Source of the DNA: Erwinia aphidicola
Lineage (GTDB): Bacteria > Pseudomonadota > Gammaproteobacteria > Enterobacterales > Enterobacteriaceae
Assembly: GCF_024169515.1 (NCBI RefSeq)
Contig: NZ_JAMKCQ010000001.1
Coordinates: 1,674,001-1,738,000, forward strand
DNA length: 64,000 bases
Direction: 5' to 3'
The translations under genes and the position numbers were made by a program. This document shows, piece by piece, positions 48,197 through 56,288 of this stretch (position 1 is its first letter; each line of letters opens with the position of its first letter). The notes below the pieces were generated by a model that made no database searches, was not told where the DNA came from, and saw only the letters and a program-made list of their open reading frames with translations.

Positions 48197-48251
48197 GTCG
48201 GGGCGGCATCGCTGCCGCCCGGAGTACAGGCCGGGGGTTCCCGGCCCCTAC
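48197..48251. repeat. Pair of inverted REP sequences (BIME) between pstS and pstC
   Basis: On the minus strand 48229-48251 reads GTAGGGGCCGGG and continues as its palindrome. On the plus strand 48197-48220 reads GTCGGGGCGGCA and its palindrome, a GTCG variant. Two REPs in opposite orientation make a BIME. In E. coli such elements within operons stabilise the upstream mRNA, here pstS. Confidence 0.7.
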
Positions 48252-48266
48252 AAATACTGACTTCGC

Positions 48267-49307
48267 TTAGTACAGTGCTTTACCTGAGCTGTCTTTTACG
48301 TTGGCTTTCCAGGCAGCACGGATCTGCTCAACCACGGAATCCGGCAGCGTGGCGTAGTCGAGGCTGGTCGTGGTTTTGCCACCGTTTTTGTAGGCCCAGT
48401 CAAAGAACTTCAGCACGGTTGCGCCTTTCTCAGCGTTAGCCTGCTCTTTGTGAACCAGAATGAAAGTGGTTGAGGTGATTGGCCAGGCGTTGTCGCCCTT
48501 CTGGAAAGTCAGATCCTGAGCAAACGATTTGCTCCAGTCAGCGCCTTTAGCCGCATCGCTGAAGCTCTGCTCGCTTGGCTCAACCGCTTTACCATCGGCA
48601 TCCATCAGCTTGGTGTACGCCAGGCTATTCTGCTTGGCGTAGGCATACTCAACGTAACCGATTGAGCCTGGCAGACGCTGAACAAACGCGGCCACGCCGT
48701 CGTTGCCCTTGCCGCCCAGACCGACTGGCCAGTTAACGGTGCTGCCTGCGCCAATTTTGCCTTTCCAGTCGCTGTTCACTTTTGACAGGTAGCTGGTGAA
48801 GACGAATGAGGTGCCTGAACCGTCAGCGCGGCGCACCACGTTGATGTTGGAGTCTGGCAGCTTCACGCCCGGGTTCAGCTTGGTGATAGCCGGATCGTTC
48901 CACTTTTTGATGGTGCCAAGGTAGATGTCGCCAACGGTTTTGCCGTCCAGCGTCAGCTGGCCAGATTTGATACCAGGAATATTAACCGCCAGTACCACGC
49001 CGCCAATAACTGTCGGAAACTGGAACAGGCCATTTTTGGCTAAATCTTCGTCTTTCATCGGCGCATCTGACGCACCGAAATCGACGGTTTTCGCAATGAT
49101 CTGCTTCACGCCGCCGGATGAACCAATCCCCTGATAGTTAACCTGGCTGCCCGTTTCTTTGTTGTACTCCGCAGCCCATTTGTTATACACAGGGGCAGGG
49201 AAAGTCCCGCCAGCACCGGTCAGATTCGTCGCTGCCATGGCAGAAACAGCGCTCAGAGAAAGGGTTACTGCGACGAATTTAGCCAGGGTTTTGTGCATCA
49301 GTGTCAT
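48267..49307 (-). CDS. pstS: Periplasmic phosphate-binding protein PstS
   Basis: A 346-residue protein with a Sec signal (cleavage after SAMA near 25), then [20 protein letters not shown]. Phosphate-contacting parts such as [18 protein letters not shown] and [13 protein letters not shown] are present. It captures phosphate in the periplasm for PstCAB. GGAGG precedes the ATG. It is first in the operon and stands behind two Pho boxes, so PhoB activates it in low phosphate. In E. coli pstS is adjacent to glmS; here about 7 kb of accessory genes lie between. Confidence 0.97.
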   Translation of the reverse strand: MTLMHKTLAKFVAVTLSLSAVSAMAATNLTGAGGTFPAPVYNKWAAEYNKETGSQVNYQGIGSSGGVKQIIAKTVDFGASDAPMKDEDLAKNGLFQFPTVIGGVVLAVNIPGIKSGQLTLDGKTVGDIYLGTIKKWNDPAITKLNPGVKLPDSNINVVRRADGSGTSFVFTSYLSKVNSDWKGKIGAGSTVNWPVGLGGKGNDGVAAFVQRLPGSIGYVEYAYAKQNSLAYTKLMDADGKAVEPSEQSFSDAAKGADWSKSFAQDLTFQKGDNAWPITSTTFILVHKEQANAEKGATVLKFFDWAYKNGGKTTTSLDYATLPDSVVEQIRAAWKANVKDSSGKALY

Positions 49308-49382
49308 GTTCCCTCCACGGGATTGAAAAGTCAGGTCAGTTGCCGTGTTTGTCTAATTAATGATTGCTGCTGGAGGCAAAAT

Positions 49383-49432
49383 AGGACAGTTTGGTGACAG
49401 TAAAATGTACGTTATATGACACTTTTGTGACG
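49383..49432 (-). promoter_or_regulatory. Two Pho boxes of the pst promoter
   Basis: On the minus strand CGTCACAAAAGTGTCATA (49415-49432) and CTGTCACCAAACTGTCCT (49383-49400) match the PhoB box (two CTGTCAT-like 7-mers with 4-bp AT spacer). A TATTTT -10-like sequence follows about 10 bp downstream. This is the usual layout of a PhoB-activated promoter without a good -35. Confidence 0.88.
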
Positions 49433-49570
49433 ACCTTCGAAATCCTGCCGTGCTGTATTCATCAGCACCTTGATGCTAAAACCCGCTTTAAGTGCGATCG
49501 CTCTCCATGCCGCTGCGCTGCTTTTTCACGGTGCTATTTTTGACTCTCCATTGGACAGGAGATAAACATC

Positions 49571-50686
49571 ATGAAAATTACCGCCGCAGTGGTTAATCAG
49601 GTCAATGCCCCCTATCAGCTGGAAACGCTGGAGCTGGCGCCATTACGCGAAGATGAGGTGCGGGTGAAACTCGTTGCCTCCGGTATCTGCCACTCTGATG
49701 AAGCGCTGCGCGTCGGTGATGAGCAGCATTTTTTCCCCGGCGTGCTCGGTCACGAGGGCGCAGGTATCGTTGAAGAGGTGGGCAAAGCGGTCAAAGGCCT
49801 TCAGCCCGGCGATCACGTGGTGATGTCCTACGCATACTGCGGCCACTGTGCTCAGTGCCGCCAGGGACATCCCTCTCACTGCCACGACTGGGGGATGATG
49901 AATAACTCAGGATTTCGCGCCGATGGCAGCGCCATCCACCTTAAGCCTGACGGCAGTAAAGTCTCCAATATGTTTTTCCAGTCCTCTTTCGCTACCTACA
50001 GCCACACTTCCTTCAACAATCTGATCGTGGTGGATAAGCGCACCGATCTGCGTCTGGTCGCGCCGCTCGGCTGTGGCCTGCTGACCGGGGCAAGCACGGT
50101 GCTCAACGGACTGAAGCCTCAACCCGGTTCGACCATGGCGATTTATGGCACCGGCGCGGTCGGGCTGGCCGCGATGATGGCGGCAAAAATTGCCGGCTGC
50201 CGGAAAGTGATCGCCATTGATATCCATGATTCACGCCTGGCGCTGGCGCGCGAGCTTGGCGCGACGGATTCGATCAACAGCGGCAGAGAAAACGTGGCGG
50301 CAACGATTGCCAGCCATACGCAGGGCCTTGGGGTGAATTATGCGATCGACACCACCGGCCTGTCGGAGGTGATGAAAAGCGCGCTGGAGGCGCTGGCAAC
50401 CGGCGGTACGCTGGCTCCGGTTGCCGTGACGCGCCACGACCTGACCTTCAACCCCATGCGCAGCCTGGTGGCCTCCAGCAAGAAGGTGATCGGCGTACTG
50501 ATGGGCGATGCCATTCCGCAAATCGCCATTCCCCAGCTCATTGACTGGCACCAGCGCGGCCTGTTTCCGTACGAGAAACTGGTGAAGTTCTACGACTTTG
50601 CCGATATCAATCAGGCCAGAGAAGACTCCGCCAGCGGCGTCACTATCAAGCCGGTGCTGATCATTGATAAAACCTACCAGCTTTAA
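49571..50686 (+). CDS. Zinc-dependent alcohol dehydrogenase (aryl-alcohol type)
   Basis: A 371-residue MDR-family enzyme. Catalytic Zn ligands are C40 and H61 (SGICHSDE, LGHEGAG); the structural Zn site is C90, C93, C96 and C104 (AYCGHCAQCRQGH...C); the NAD-binding loop is GTGAVGLAAMMAAK near 194. It resembles benzyl/aryl-alcohol dehydrogenases. AGGAG precedes the ATG. The aldehyde dehydrogenase 15 bp downstream should oxidise the product, so the pair would turn an alcohol into an acid. The substrate is unknown; reduction of toxic aldehydes is the alternative role. Confidence 0.85.
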   Translation: MKITAAVVNQVNAPYQLETLELAPLREDEVRVKLVASGICHSDEALRVGDEQHFFPGVLGHEGAGIVEEVGKAVKGLQPGDHVVMSYAYCGHCAQCRQGHPSHCHDWGMMNNSGFRADGSAIHLKPDGSKVSNMFFQSSFATYSHTSFNNLIVVDKRTDLRLVAPLGCGLLTGASTVLNGLKPQPGSTMAIYGTGAVGLAAMMAAKIAGCRKVIAIDIHDSRLALARELGATDSINSGRENVAATIASHTQGLGVNYAIDTTGLSEVMKSALEALATGGTLAPVAVTRHDLTFNPMRSLVASSKKVIGVLMGDAIPQIAIPQLIDWHQRGLFPYEKLVKFYDFADINQAREDSASGVTIKPVLIIDKTYQL

Positions 50687-50701
50687 AAAGGAGACTGTGC
50701 G

Positions 50702-52012
50702 ATGGACGCAACATGGCAAGGTCGGCTGCTGGATATTTTCCACAGCCAGAAAAAAGTGTTTTTATCCGGCATCACCCGCGATAACCCGTTCAAAAAGGCC
50801 CAGCTCACTAAACTGCGCCATGCGCTGTTGTTGCATAAGGAAGCCGTCTGCGAGGCGATGTGGTCCGATCTTGGCCGCAGTCATCACGCAGTAGAACAGG
50901 CTGAGCTCGCGCCGCTGCTGAATGAAATCAGCTTCGCACTCGAGCATCTCGATGAATGGTCGATAGAGAAAAAAGTGCCGACCCCGCCCCTGCTCGGCAA
51001 CAGCGAAAGTTACATCACGCGTGAGGGCTACGGGGTTAACTACATTATCGGGCCGTTTAACTACCCGCTCTACCTGAGCTGCTGCCCGCTGATCGGCGCC
51101 ATTATCGGCGGCAACACCGCCATTATTAAACCCTCGGAGGCCACGCCAGCCACCTCTGCCGTCATAGAGAAGATCATCAACAGCACCTTTGACTCTGACT
51201 ACATCCACGTCTGTCAGGGGGCAAAAGAGGAGAATGCGTACCTGCTCACCCTGCCGTTCAACCTGATTTTCTTCACCGGCAGCCCGCAGGTGGGGAAAAT
51301 TGTGATGGCCGCTGCGGCGAAAAACCTCACCCCGGTGCTGCTGGAGCTGGGCGGTAAATGCCCGGCGATTATTCTGGATGATGCCGATCCTGACGTCGTG
51401 GTAGAGGAGCTGCTTGCCAGCAAAATGATCAACAGCGGGCAGACCTGCGTGGCTGCAGATTACCTTTATATCGATCGGCGCATTAAAGCCGTGGTGCTGG
51501 CAAAGCTCAGCGCCGCGCTGAGCGAACATTTTCAGCGGGCGGGCAGCAACGGTAAAATAGTCTCCCATGCCGCTTACGCCAGACTGGAGCAGATCCTCGC
51601 CACCAGCCAGGGGGAGATTATCTGGCGCGGTGAGTCTGACCCGGCGCAGCGGTTTTTTGCCCCGGCAATCGTGGATAACGTCAGATTTGATGACAGCACC
51701 ATGCAGAGTGAGCTATTCGGCCCAATCTTTCCGGTGCTGACCTTTGACAGCGAGCAGGAGGTGGCGATAAACGTCAATAAGCACCATCCCCAACCGCTGG
51801 CGGCGTACGTTTTCTCACGCAGCCTGCAGCGGGCGCGCACCCTCATTGATGCTATTCCCGCCGGGGATGCCGGTATCAACGCGCTGATGCTGCACGCGGC
51901 TTCGCACTACCTGCCGTTTGGCGGGGTCGGCTCGTCAGGGATGGGCTGCTATCATGGCGAGTTTTCTTATCAGGCCTTTACGCATCCGAAGTCGCTGCGC
52001 GTGAGAAAATAA
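50702..52012 (+). CDS. Aldehyde dehydrogenase (class 3 / coniferyl-aldehyde type)
   Basis: A 436-residue ALDH of the short class 3 type. Catalytic residues are C249 (NSGQTCVAADY) and E215 (LLELGGKCPAI); the oxyanion Asn lies in GPFNYPLYL. It should oxidise medium-chain or aromatic aldehydes with NAD(P)+. AAGGAG lies just before the ATG, 15 bp after the alcohol dehydrogenase, so the two form an operon. The C-terminus keeps PFGGVGSSGMGCYHGEFSY, the family signature. Confidence 0.88.
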   Translation: MDATWQGRLLDIFHSQKKVFLSGITRDNPFKKAQLTKLRHALLLHKEAVCEAMWSDLGRSHHAVEQAELAPLLNEISFALEHLDEWSIEKKVPTPPLLGNSESYITREGYGVNYIIGPFNYPLYLSCCPLIGAIIGGNTAIIKPSEATPATSAVIEKIINSTFDSDYIHVCQGAKEENAYLLTLPFNLIFFTGSPQVGKIVMAAAAKNLTPVLLELGGKCPAIILDDADPDVVVEELLASKMINSGQTCVAADYLYIDRRIKAVVLAKLSAALSEHFQRAGSNGKIVSHAAYARLEQILATSQGEIIWRGESDPAQRFFAPAIVDNVRFDDSTMQSELFGPIFPVLTFDSEQEVAINVNKHHPQPLAAYVFSRSLQRARTLIDAIPAGDAGINALMLHAASHYLPFGGVGSSGMGCYHGEFSYQAFTHPKSLRVRK

Positions 52013-52018
52013 CCTTAA

Positions 52019-52047
52019 CTCCGCCGGCGTGTTTTTCGCCGGCGGAG
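52019..52047. terminator. Hairpin between convergent aldehyde dehydrogenase and serine hydrolase
   Basis: CTCCGCCGGCG and CGCCGGCGGAG form a perfect 11-bp stem with a T-rich loop between the two stops. No T run follows, but position and strength suggest it ends transcription from both sides. Confidence 0.7.
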
Positions 52048-52054
52048 CGTTGCG

Positions 52055-53362
52055 TTAGCGATCCAGCTTATTGGCTATCGCATTAAACATCAGCGAGGCT
52101 TCGCGCGGCTGAGCGCCCGCTGCGGGTTCCGCCAGCGGCCAGCTCGACCACTGCACAATCACCAGCTTATGCAGCGGATCAACCACTATCATCTGGCCGA
52201 AGATCCCCTCTGCCGACAGCGTTTTGCCGCGGGTAAGCCCCTCTTTTGGCCCATCCTCGCTGCTGGCAGGTACTGCGATATTCCACCACTGCAGTCCGTA
52301 AACGCCGTCTGGATTGTCCGCGCTGACCGAGTTGCTGGCTTTGGTCCAATCGGTGGCCTGCTGTAGCCAGTCGTCAGGCAGGGTTTTCGTACCGTCAGGC
52401 AGCACGCCGTTGTTCATGACAAACAGGCCAAACTTGCCCCAGTCCTCCAGCGTGGCGTTAAAACCGTGTGCGCCAACGTCATGTTGACCCGGCTGATAGC
52501 TGTGCCAGACGCCGTCGTGCACCATGCCAAACGGCTGCCAGATATGCTCCTGCAGATACTGAGCCAGGGTTTTACCCGTGGCTTTTTCCAGCGTGTCCCC
52601 CAACAGCCACGCGCCGCCGGAGTCGTATGACCAAACCTCTCCCGGTTTGGCCAGCGCCTGGCGCTGCGGGTTGAGCACCAGCTGGCTGACGCAGGCATAG
52701 GTATCCTTACCTGCCTCACACTGGGTCAGCTTGCTGAAGTCAGAGTTTGGATCGGTGTAGTCTTCATTCCAGCGAATGCCGGAAGTGTGCTGTAGCAGAT
52801 TACGCAGCGTCACCTTTTCCCACGCGCTGCCGCGCACCGCCGGATTGTATTTCACCAGTTCATCATCCAGCGAGGTGATTTTCCCTTCGCGCAGCGCAAT
52901 ACCCACCAGCGTGGAGACCACCGACTTACCCACCGAGCGCGAGGTCCACAGGGTAGTCGGCATATTGCCGTGCGCGTAATAGTCCCAGACGTCCTTACCA
53001 TCCTTAATCACCATCATGCCGGTGACGTTATTGCGCCGCAGATAATCATCCAGCCGGTAGCGGTGCCCCTGATACTGATAGCTGACGGTCGACAACTCCC
53101 GGTAGGCTTTCGGGATCGGCACGGGGTTCGCGGCATGGAAGATATCACCCGGATATGAGCGGTAGTCGTTGCGAAAACCGATCGTCCGCTGCTGCGGGCT
53201 CCAGGTGAGCATATCTTTGACATCGGGCAGCTGTTTATCCAGCGGTGCCGGGCAGGTGGTGAGCGGGAGCGGGCAGGTGGTCACAGGTGCATTGGCATTC
53301 GCCTGAAATGCGGTAACGAGATATAGCGAGAACAGACAAATTCCACTTTTTATCTTTTTCAT
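52055..53362 (-). CDS. Secreted class C beta-lactamase-family serine hydrolase
   Basis: A 435-residue protein with signal peptide (cleavage after ANA near 24). Active-site motifs of the PBP/class C family are S143-V-G-K146 (TSRSVGKSVV) and Y246-D-S248 (VWSYDSGGAW). NQHTSGIRWNE-type context and FNATLEDWGKFGLFVMNNG are common in the esterase/6-aminohexanoate hydrolase branch rather than true beta-lactamases. It probably hydrolyses an ester or amide in the periplasm. ATG 53362 is preceded by AAGGG at 7 bp; an upstream ATG adds eight residues before the signal and is rejected. Confidence 0.83.
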   Translation of the reverse strand: MKKIKSGICLFSLYLVTAFQANANAPVTTCPLPLTTCPAPLDKQLPDVKDMLTWSPQQRTIGFRNDYRSYPGDIFHAANPVPIPKAYRELSTVSYQYQGHRYRLDDYLRRNNVTGMMVIKDGKDVWDYYAHGNMPTTLWTSRSVGKSVVSTLVGIALREGKITSLDDELVKYNPAVRGSAWEKVTLRNLLQHTSGIRWNEDYTDPNSDFSKLTQCEAGKDTYACVSQLVLNPQRQALAKPGEVWSYDSGGAWLLGDTLEKATGKTLAQYLQEHIWQPFGMVHDGVWHSYQPGQHDVGAHGFNATLEDWGKFGLFVMNNGVLPDGTKTLPDDWLQQATDWTKASNSVSADNPDGVYGLQWWNIAVPASSEDGPKEGLTRGKTLSAEGIFGQMIVVDPLHKLVIVQWSSWPLAEPAAGAQPREASLMFNAIANKLDR

Positions 53363-53459
53363 AGCAATCCCTTCAGATGTCATCAAGTGAGAGATGATTG
53401 TAAGAAAGGAGGAGCGCGGTGTTTGGTTAAAAAAGGCCCCACGGGCACCAGAACCTGTG

Positions 53460-54362
53460 TTAATCGCCCTCGCCGTAGCCAGTTTGCAGCCTCAGAAAAT
53501 CTATCAGAGCACGCACTTTCGCCGGAACATGTCGTGTGTTGGGATAAACGGCATAGATACCCTGCTGTGGGAAGGCGTATTGCGGCAGTAAATGCGTCAA
53601 TTTTCCACTGGCCAGCATCGGCCGGACCAGCCATTCAGGTAGCAACCCCACACCACAATCCTGCAGGACAAAGCTCATTAATGATGAAGCACTGTCAGTT
53701 GAGTACCGCACAGACCGGGTTATCTCAAAATCAATCTGCTGCCCCTGTGAGTGGACGATCTGCCAGTTAAAAGGGGATTTAAGCCGATTATGAATAATCC
53801 ATGGCGCCTTCCCCAGATCTTCAAGTGAATGGATTGGGTTAGCGGCTAACCATTTTGGCGTGGCGACGGGGAGTATTGAAAAGCGATCGATGAGCGCTGC
53901 GTGATAACTTGAGTCTGCCAGCTTACCCAGCCTGATGGCGATATCAAAACGTTCTGAGACCAGATCGGCATGTGAAGAAGAAGAGACATGGCGCACGCTG
54001 AGCTCGGGATGGAGCTGACCAAATGCAACCAGGGCAGGGATCACCTTCTCAGAACCATATTCCGCGGTGCTGGTGATACAAAGTTCACCGCGGAACCCAT
54101 GATGGCTGAGTCGCACATCATTGGCTATCTGTTCGGCGTCCTTTAATAGCTGAAGACTACGTTGATAAAAAGCCGCCCCTGCCTGCGTCAGAGTCAGACG
54201 TCGCGTCGTTCGCAGCAATAGCGCTACGCCAAGCTCTGATTCCAGCCGCTGAATACTCGCACTAATTGCCGCTTTCGTTTGGCCTGAGGAAGCCGCTGCG
54301 GAGGTAAAGCTACCTGCATCGGCGACCGCAACGAACATCGCCACCCGCTGTAAATTGAGCAT
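53460..54362 (-). CDS. LysR-family transcriptional regulator
   Basis: A 300-residue LTTR: N-terminal winged HTH (MLNLQRVAMFVAVADAGSFTSAAA, then QTKAAISASIQRLESELG and LLLRTTRRLTLT) and a substrate-binding domain. ATG 54362 fits the family start; the frame continues upstream to a TTG that lies inside a palindrome and is not a likely start. It is divergent from a DHA2-type efflux gene and probably controls it. A 27-bp dyad overlaps its own promoter, consistent with autoregulation. Confidence 0.87.
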   Translation of the reverse strand: MLNLQRVAMFVAVADAGSFTSAAASSGQTKAAISASIQRLESELGVALLLRTTRRLTLTQAGAAFYQRSLQLLKDAEQIANDVRLSHHGFRGELCITSTAEYGSEKVIPALVAFGQLHPELSVRHVSSSSHADLVSERFDIAIRLGKLADSSYHAALIDRFSILPVATPKWLAANPIHSLEDLGKAPWIIHNRLKSPFNWQIVHSQGQQIDFEITRSVRYSTDSASSLMSFVLQDCGVGLLPEWLVRPMLASGKLTHLLPQYAFPQQGIYAVYPNTRHVPAKVRALIDFLRLQTGYGEGD

Positions 54363-54373
54363 AAACGACTCAC

Positions 54374-54400
54374 ACACTGTCAAAAATTATTTGACAGTGT
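54374..54400. promoter_or_regulatory. Perfect dyad between the LysR and efflux genes
   Basis: Arms ACACTGTCAAA and TTTGACAGTGT are perfect 11-bp complements around AATTA. It contains T-N11-A matches expected of LysR boxes and lies 12 bp before the LysR ATG and 72 bp before the efflux gene. A joint operator for both genes is the simplest reading. Confidence 0.6.
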
Positions 54401-54471
54401 ATCACCCCGCGGGCGGTTTATCTGCTGCAGGATTCTCCCTATATTAGCCACTCTCAACAGGGAGTGATGGT

Positions 54472-55854
54472 ATGAGTTATCGCAAAAAAGTGGCTATGGT
54501 TTACCTTCTTGGTTTTTTCCTCGACTTAATCAATATGTTTATCTCTACCGTTGCTTACCCGGCGATTGGTCTGGCGATGCAAACCTCTGTCGCTCAACTG
54601 GCCTGGATCAGTAATGGTTATATTTGTGGGCTGACGCTGATCGTTCCTCTCGGCGCATGGCTGACACAACGTGTGGGAGCACGGCGCGTGTTTTTAACAT
54701 CGCTAGTTTTATTTGTTGTTGGTACAGCGCTATCCGGCTTATCCCGTTCTATTGAAGGGCTGATTTTCTGGCGCGTAGTGCAGGGGCTCGGTGGCGGATT
54801 ATTGATCCCGATAGGCCAGGCGTTAACCTGGCAGCTGTATGCCAGCCATGAACGCGCCAGGCTCTCGTCCGCTGTGATGCTGGTGGCACTTCTCGCCCCG
54901 GCACTCTCACCGGCTTTGGGGGGGTGGCTGATTCAGGCACTGAACTGGCGCTGGGTATTCTTCGCCAGTCTGCCGCTGGCAGTGCTGACATTGATCATGG
55001 CTTTCGCCTGGCTGAAAGATGGGGTCCGATCGCCTAAAGAGGGAAAGCTCGACCTTACAGGCCTGATCATCGGCTGCGCGGGGCTTTTTCTGGTTTTAAC
55101 CGGCATGACGGAACTTGCTGAGAATGGCGGAGTTATCAGGGGAGGCGGTTTTTTACTGCCGGGGATCCTGCTACTCATATTTTTCATCATCCACAACCGC
55201 CGGGTTTCCTCCCCGCTGTTCAGCTTTGACCTGCTTTCCGATCCGTTAATGCGCTACTCAATGATGGTATATCAGTGTGTGCCAGGACTGTTTATGGGGG
55301 TGAGCCTGGTCAGCATGTTATATCTCCAGGCCTCTCTGAGTCTGTCCCCTGCTGCCACGGGTGCCTTGATGCTCCCCTGGTCAGCCGCATCATTTTTTGC
55401 GCTGTTGATAACAGGTAAGACATTTAATCAGCTGGGGCCGCGCCCTTTGATTATTGCTGGTTGCCTGCTGCAGGCAACGGGGATTGTGATACTTTCCCTG
55501 GTTTCTCACGGCGCCCAGTACTCCCTGCTGACGATCGCCTTTGCGCTGATGGGGCTGGGAGGGAGCCTGTGTAGTAGCACCGCCCAAAACAGCGCTTTTC
55601 TTAACATCGCCGCCTCTGACATGCATGAAGCCAGCGCGTTATGGAATATCAATCGTCAACTCAGCTTCTGTTTTGGCGTGGCGTTGTTAAGCCTGTTACT
55701 GAACCTGCTTATCAGCCACATGTCCTTACGTCAGGCCTATCTGTGGACATTTTATGCTGCGGCTACAGGTACGCTGATCCCGGCATTGCTGAGTTTGAAA
55801 CTCAACAACCGCACTATCAAAGAGAACATCAAATCTGAGGGAAAACCCGAATGA
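54472..55854 (+). CDS. MFS drug-efflux transporter (DHA2 family, EmrB-like)
   Basis: A 460-residue protein with about 14 membrane helices. Motifs are FLDLINMFISTVAYPAIG (motif D1 region), LGAWLTQRVGARRVFL (motif A) and ALLAPALSPALGGWLIQALNWRWVF (antiporter motif C plus following segment). It should export a small hydrophobic compound against protons at the inner membrane. AGGGAG precedes the ATG. It is divergent from LysR and overlaps the next small gene by 4 bp. No EmrA-type membrane-fusion partner is present. Confidence 0.85.
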   Translation: MSYRKKVAMVYLLGFFLDLINMFISTVAYPAIGLAMQTSVAQLAWISNGYICGLTLIVPLGAWLTQRVGARRVFLTSLVLFVVGTALSGLSRSIEGLIFWRVVQGLGGGLLIPIGQALTWQLYASHERARLSSAVMLVALLAPALSPALGGWLIQALNWRWVFFASLPLAVLTLIMAFAWLKDGVRSPKEGKLDLTGLIIGCAGLFLVLTGMTELAENGGVIRGGGFLLPGILLLIFFIIHNRRVSSPLFSFDLLSDPLMRYSMMVYQCVPGLFMGVSLVSMLYLQASLSLSPAATGALMLPWSAASFFALLITGKTFNQLGPRPLIIAGCLLQATGIVILSLVSHGAQYSLLTIAFALMGLGGSLCSSTAQNSAFLNIAASDMHEASALWNINRQLSFCFGVALLSLLLNLLISHMSLRQAYLWTFYAAATGTLIPALLSLKLNNRTIKENIKSEGKPE

Positions 55855-56228
55855 ATATTTATGTTAATGAAGTACTGGCAGCGCACGTTGCAATTGAGAA
55901 CTGGTTGAGCAAAGGGGAAGGTGAGCTGCCGTTACTGCTTGAGCGCTTCAGTGCGCGCTACTCGATGATCGCCCTGTCAGGCGCGAGACTCGATCGCGAA
56001 GCATTACGCCATTTTTTCCTTCAGCAGCGTGCCAGCCGTCCGGGGCTGAAAATTGTCGTGGATAAGGTCTCTGTTCTGCATGAAGGGAAGGATGGGGCGG
56101 TATTGTTATACCAGGAAACGCAGACGCAGCCAGATAAAGAGAGGACGATTCGCTGGTCAACCGTGCTGTTTAACGTCCAGGAAGGGAAGCCAGTCTGGTT
56201 ACATTTACACGAAACGTTACAGCCCTGA
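55851..56228 (+). CDS. Small conserved-looking protein, possibly NTF2/SnoaL-like
   Basis: A 125-residue soluble protein that starts on the ATGA overlap with the efflux gene and is therefore probably co-translated with it. The length, an N-terminal helix (NEVLAAHVAIENWLSKGEGELPLLLERFS), strands ending in RWSTVLFNVQEGKPVWLHLHETL, and the overall alternation suggest an NTF2/SnoaL fold such as the DUF4440 type. I do not recognise the family with certainty. A role linked to the exported compound is inferred from coupling only. Confidence 0.65.
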   Translation: MNIYVNEVLAAHVAIENWLSKGEGELPLLLERFSARYSMIALSGARLDREALRHFFLQQRASRPGLKIVVDKVSVLHEGKDGAVLLYQETQTQPDKERTIRWSTVLFNVQEGKPVWLHLHETLQP

Positions 56229-56233
56229 GGTGA

Positions 56234-56267
56234 TAAAAAAGTCCGGCAGCCAAAGGCATACCGGACT
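56234..56267 (-). terminator. Terminator of glmS
   Basis: On the minus strand AGTCCGG and CCGGACT pair, then T6 follows, about 20 bp after the glmS stop. In enterics the Tn7 insertion point lies at this place, 25 bp downstream of glmS (about 56264 here). Confidence 0.85.
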
Positions 56268-56288
56268 GTTAAGCAACGGCGTGAAGGC

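Noticed and set aside
52055..53362. The serine hydrolase as a beta-lactamase resistance gene
   Set aside because: It has SxxK and YxS motifs, but the surrounding sequence and length fit the esterase/6-aminohexanoate hydrolase branch better than AmpC.
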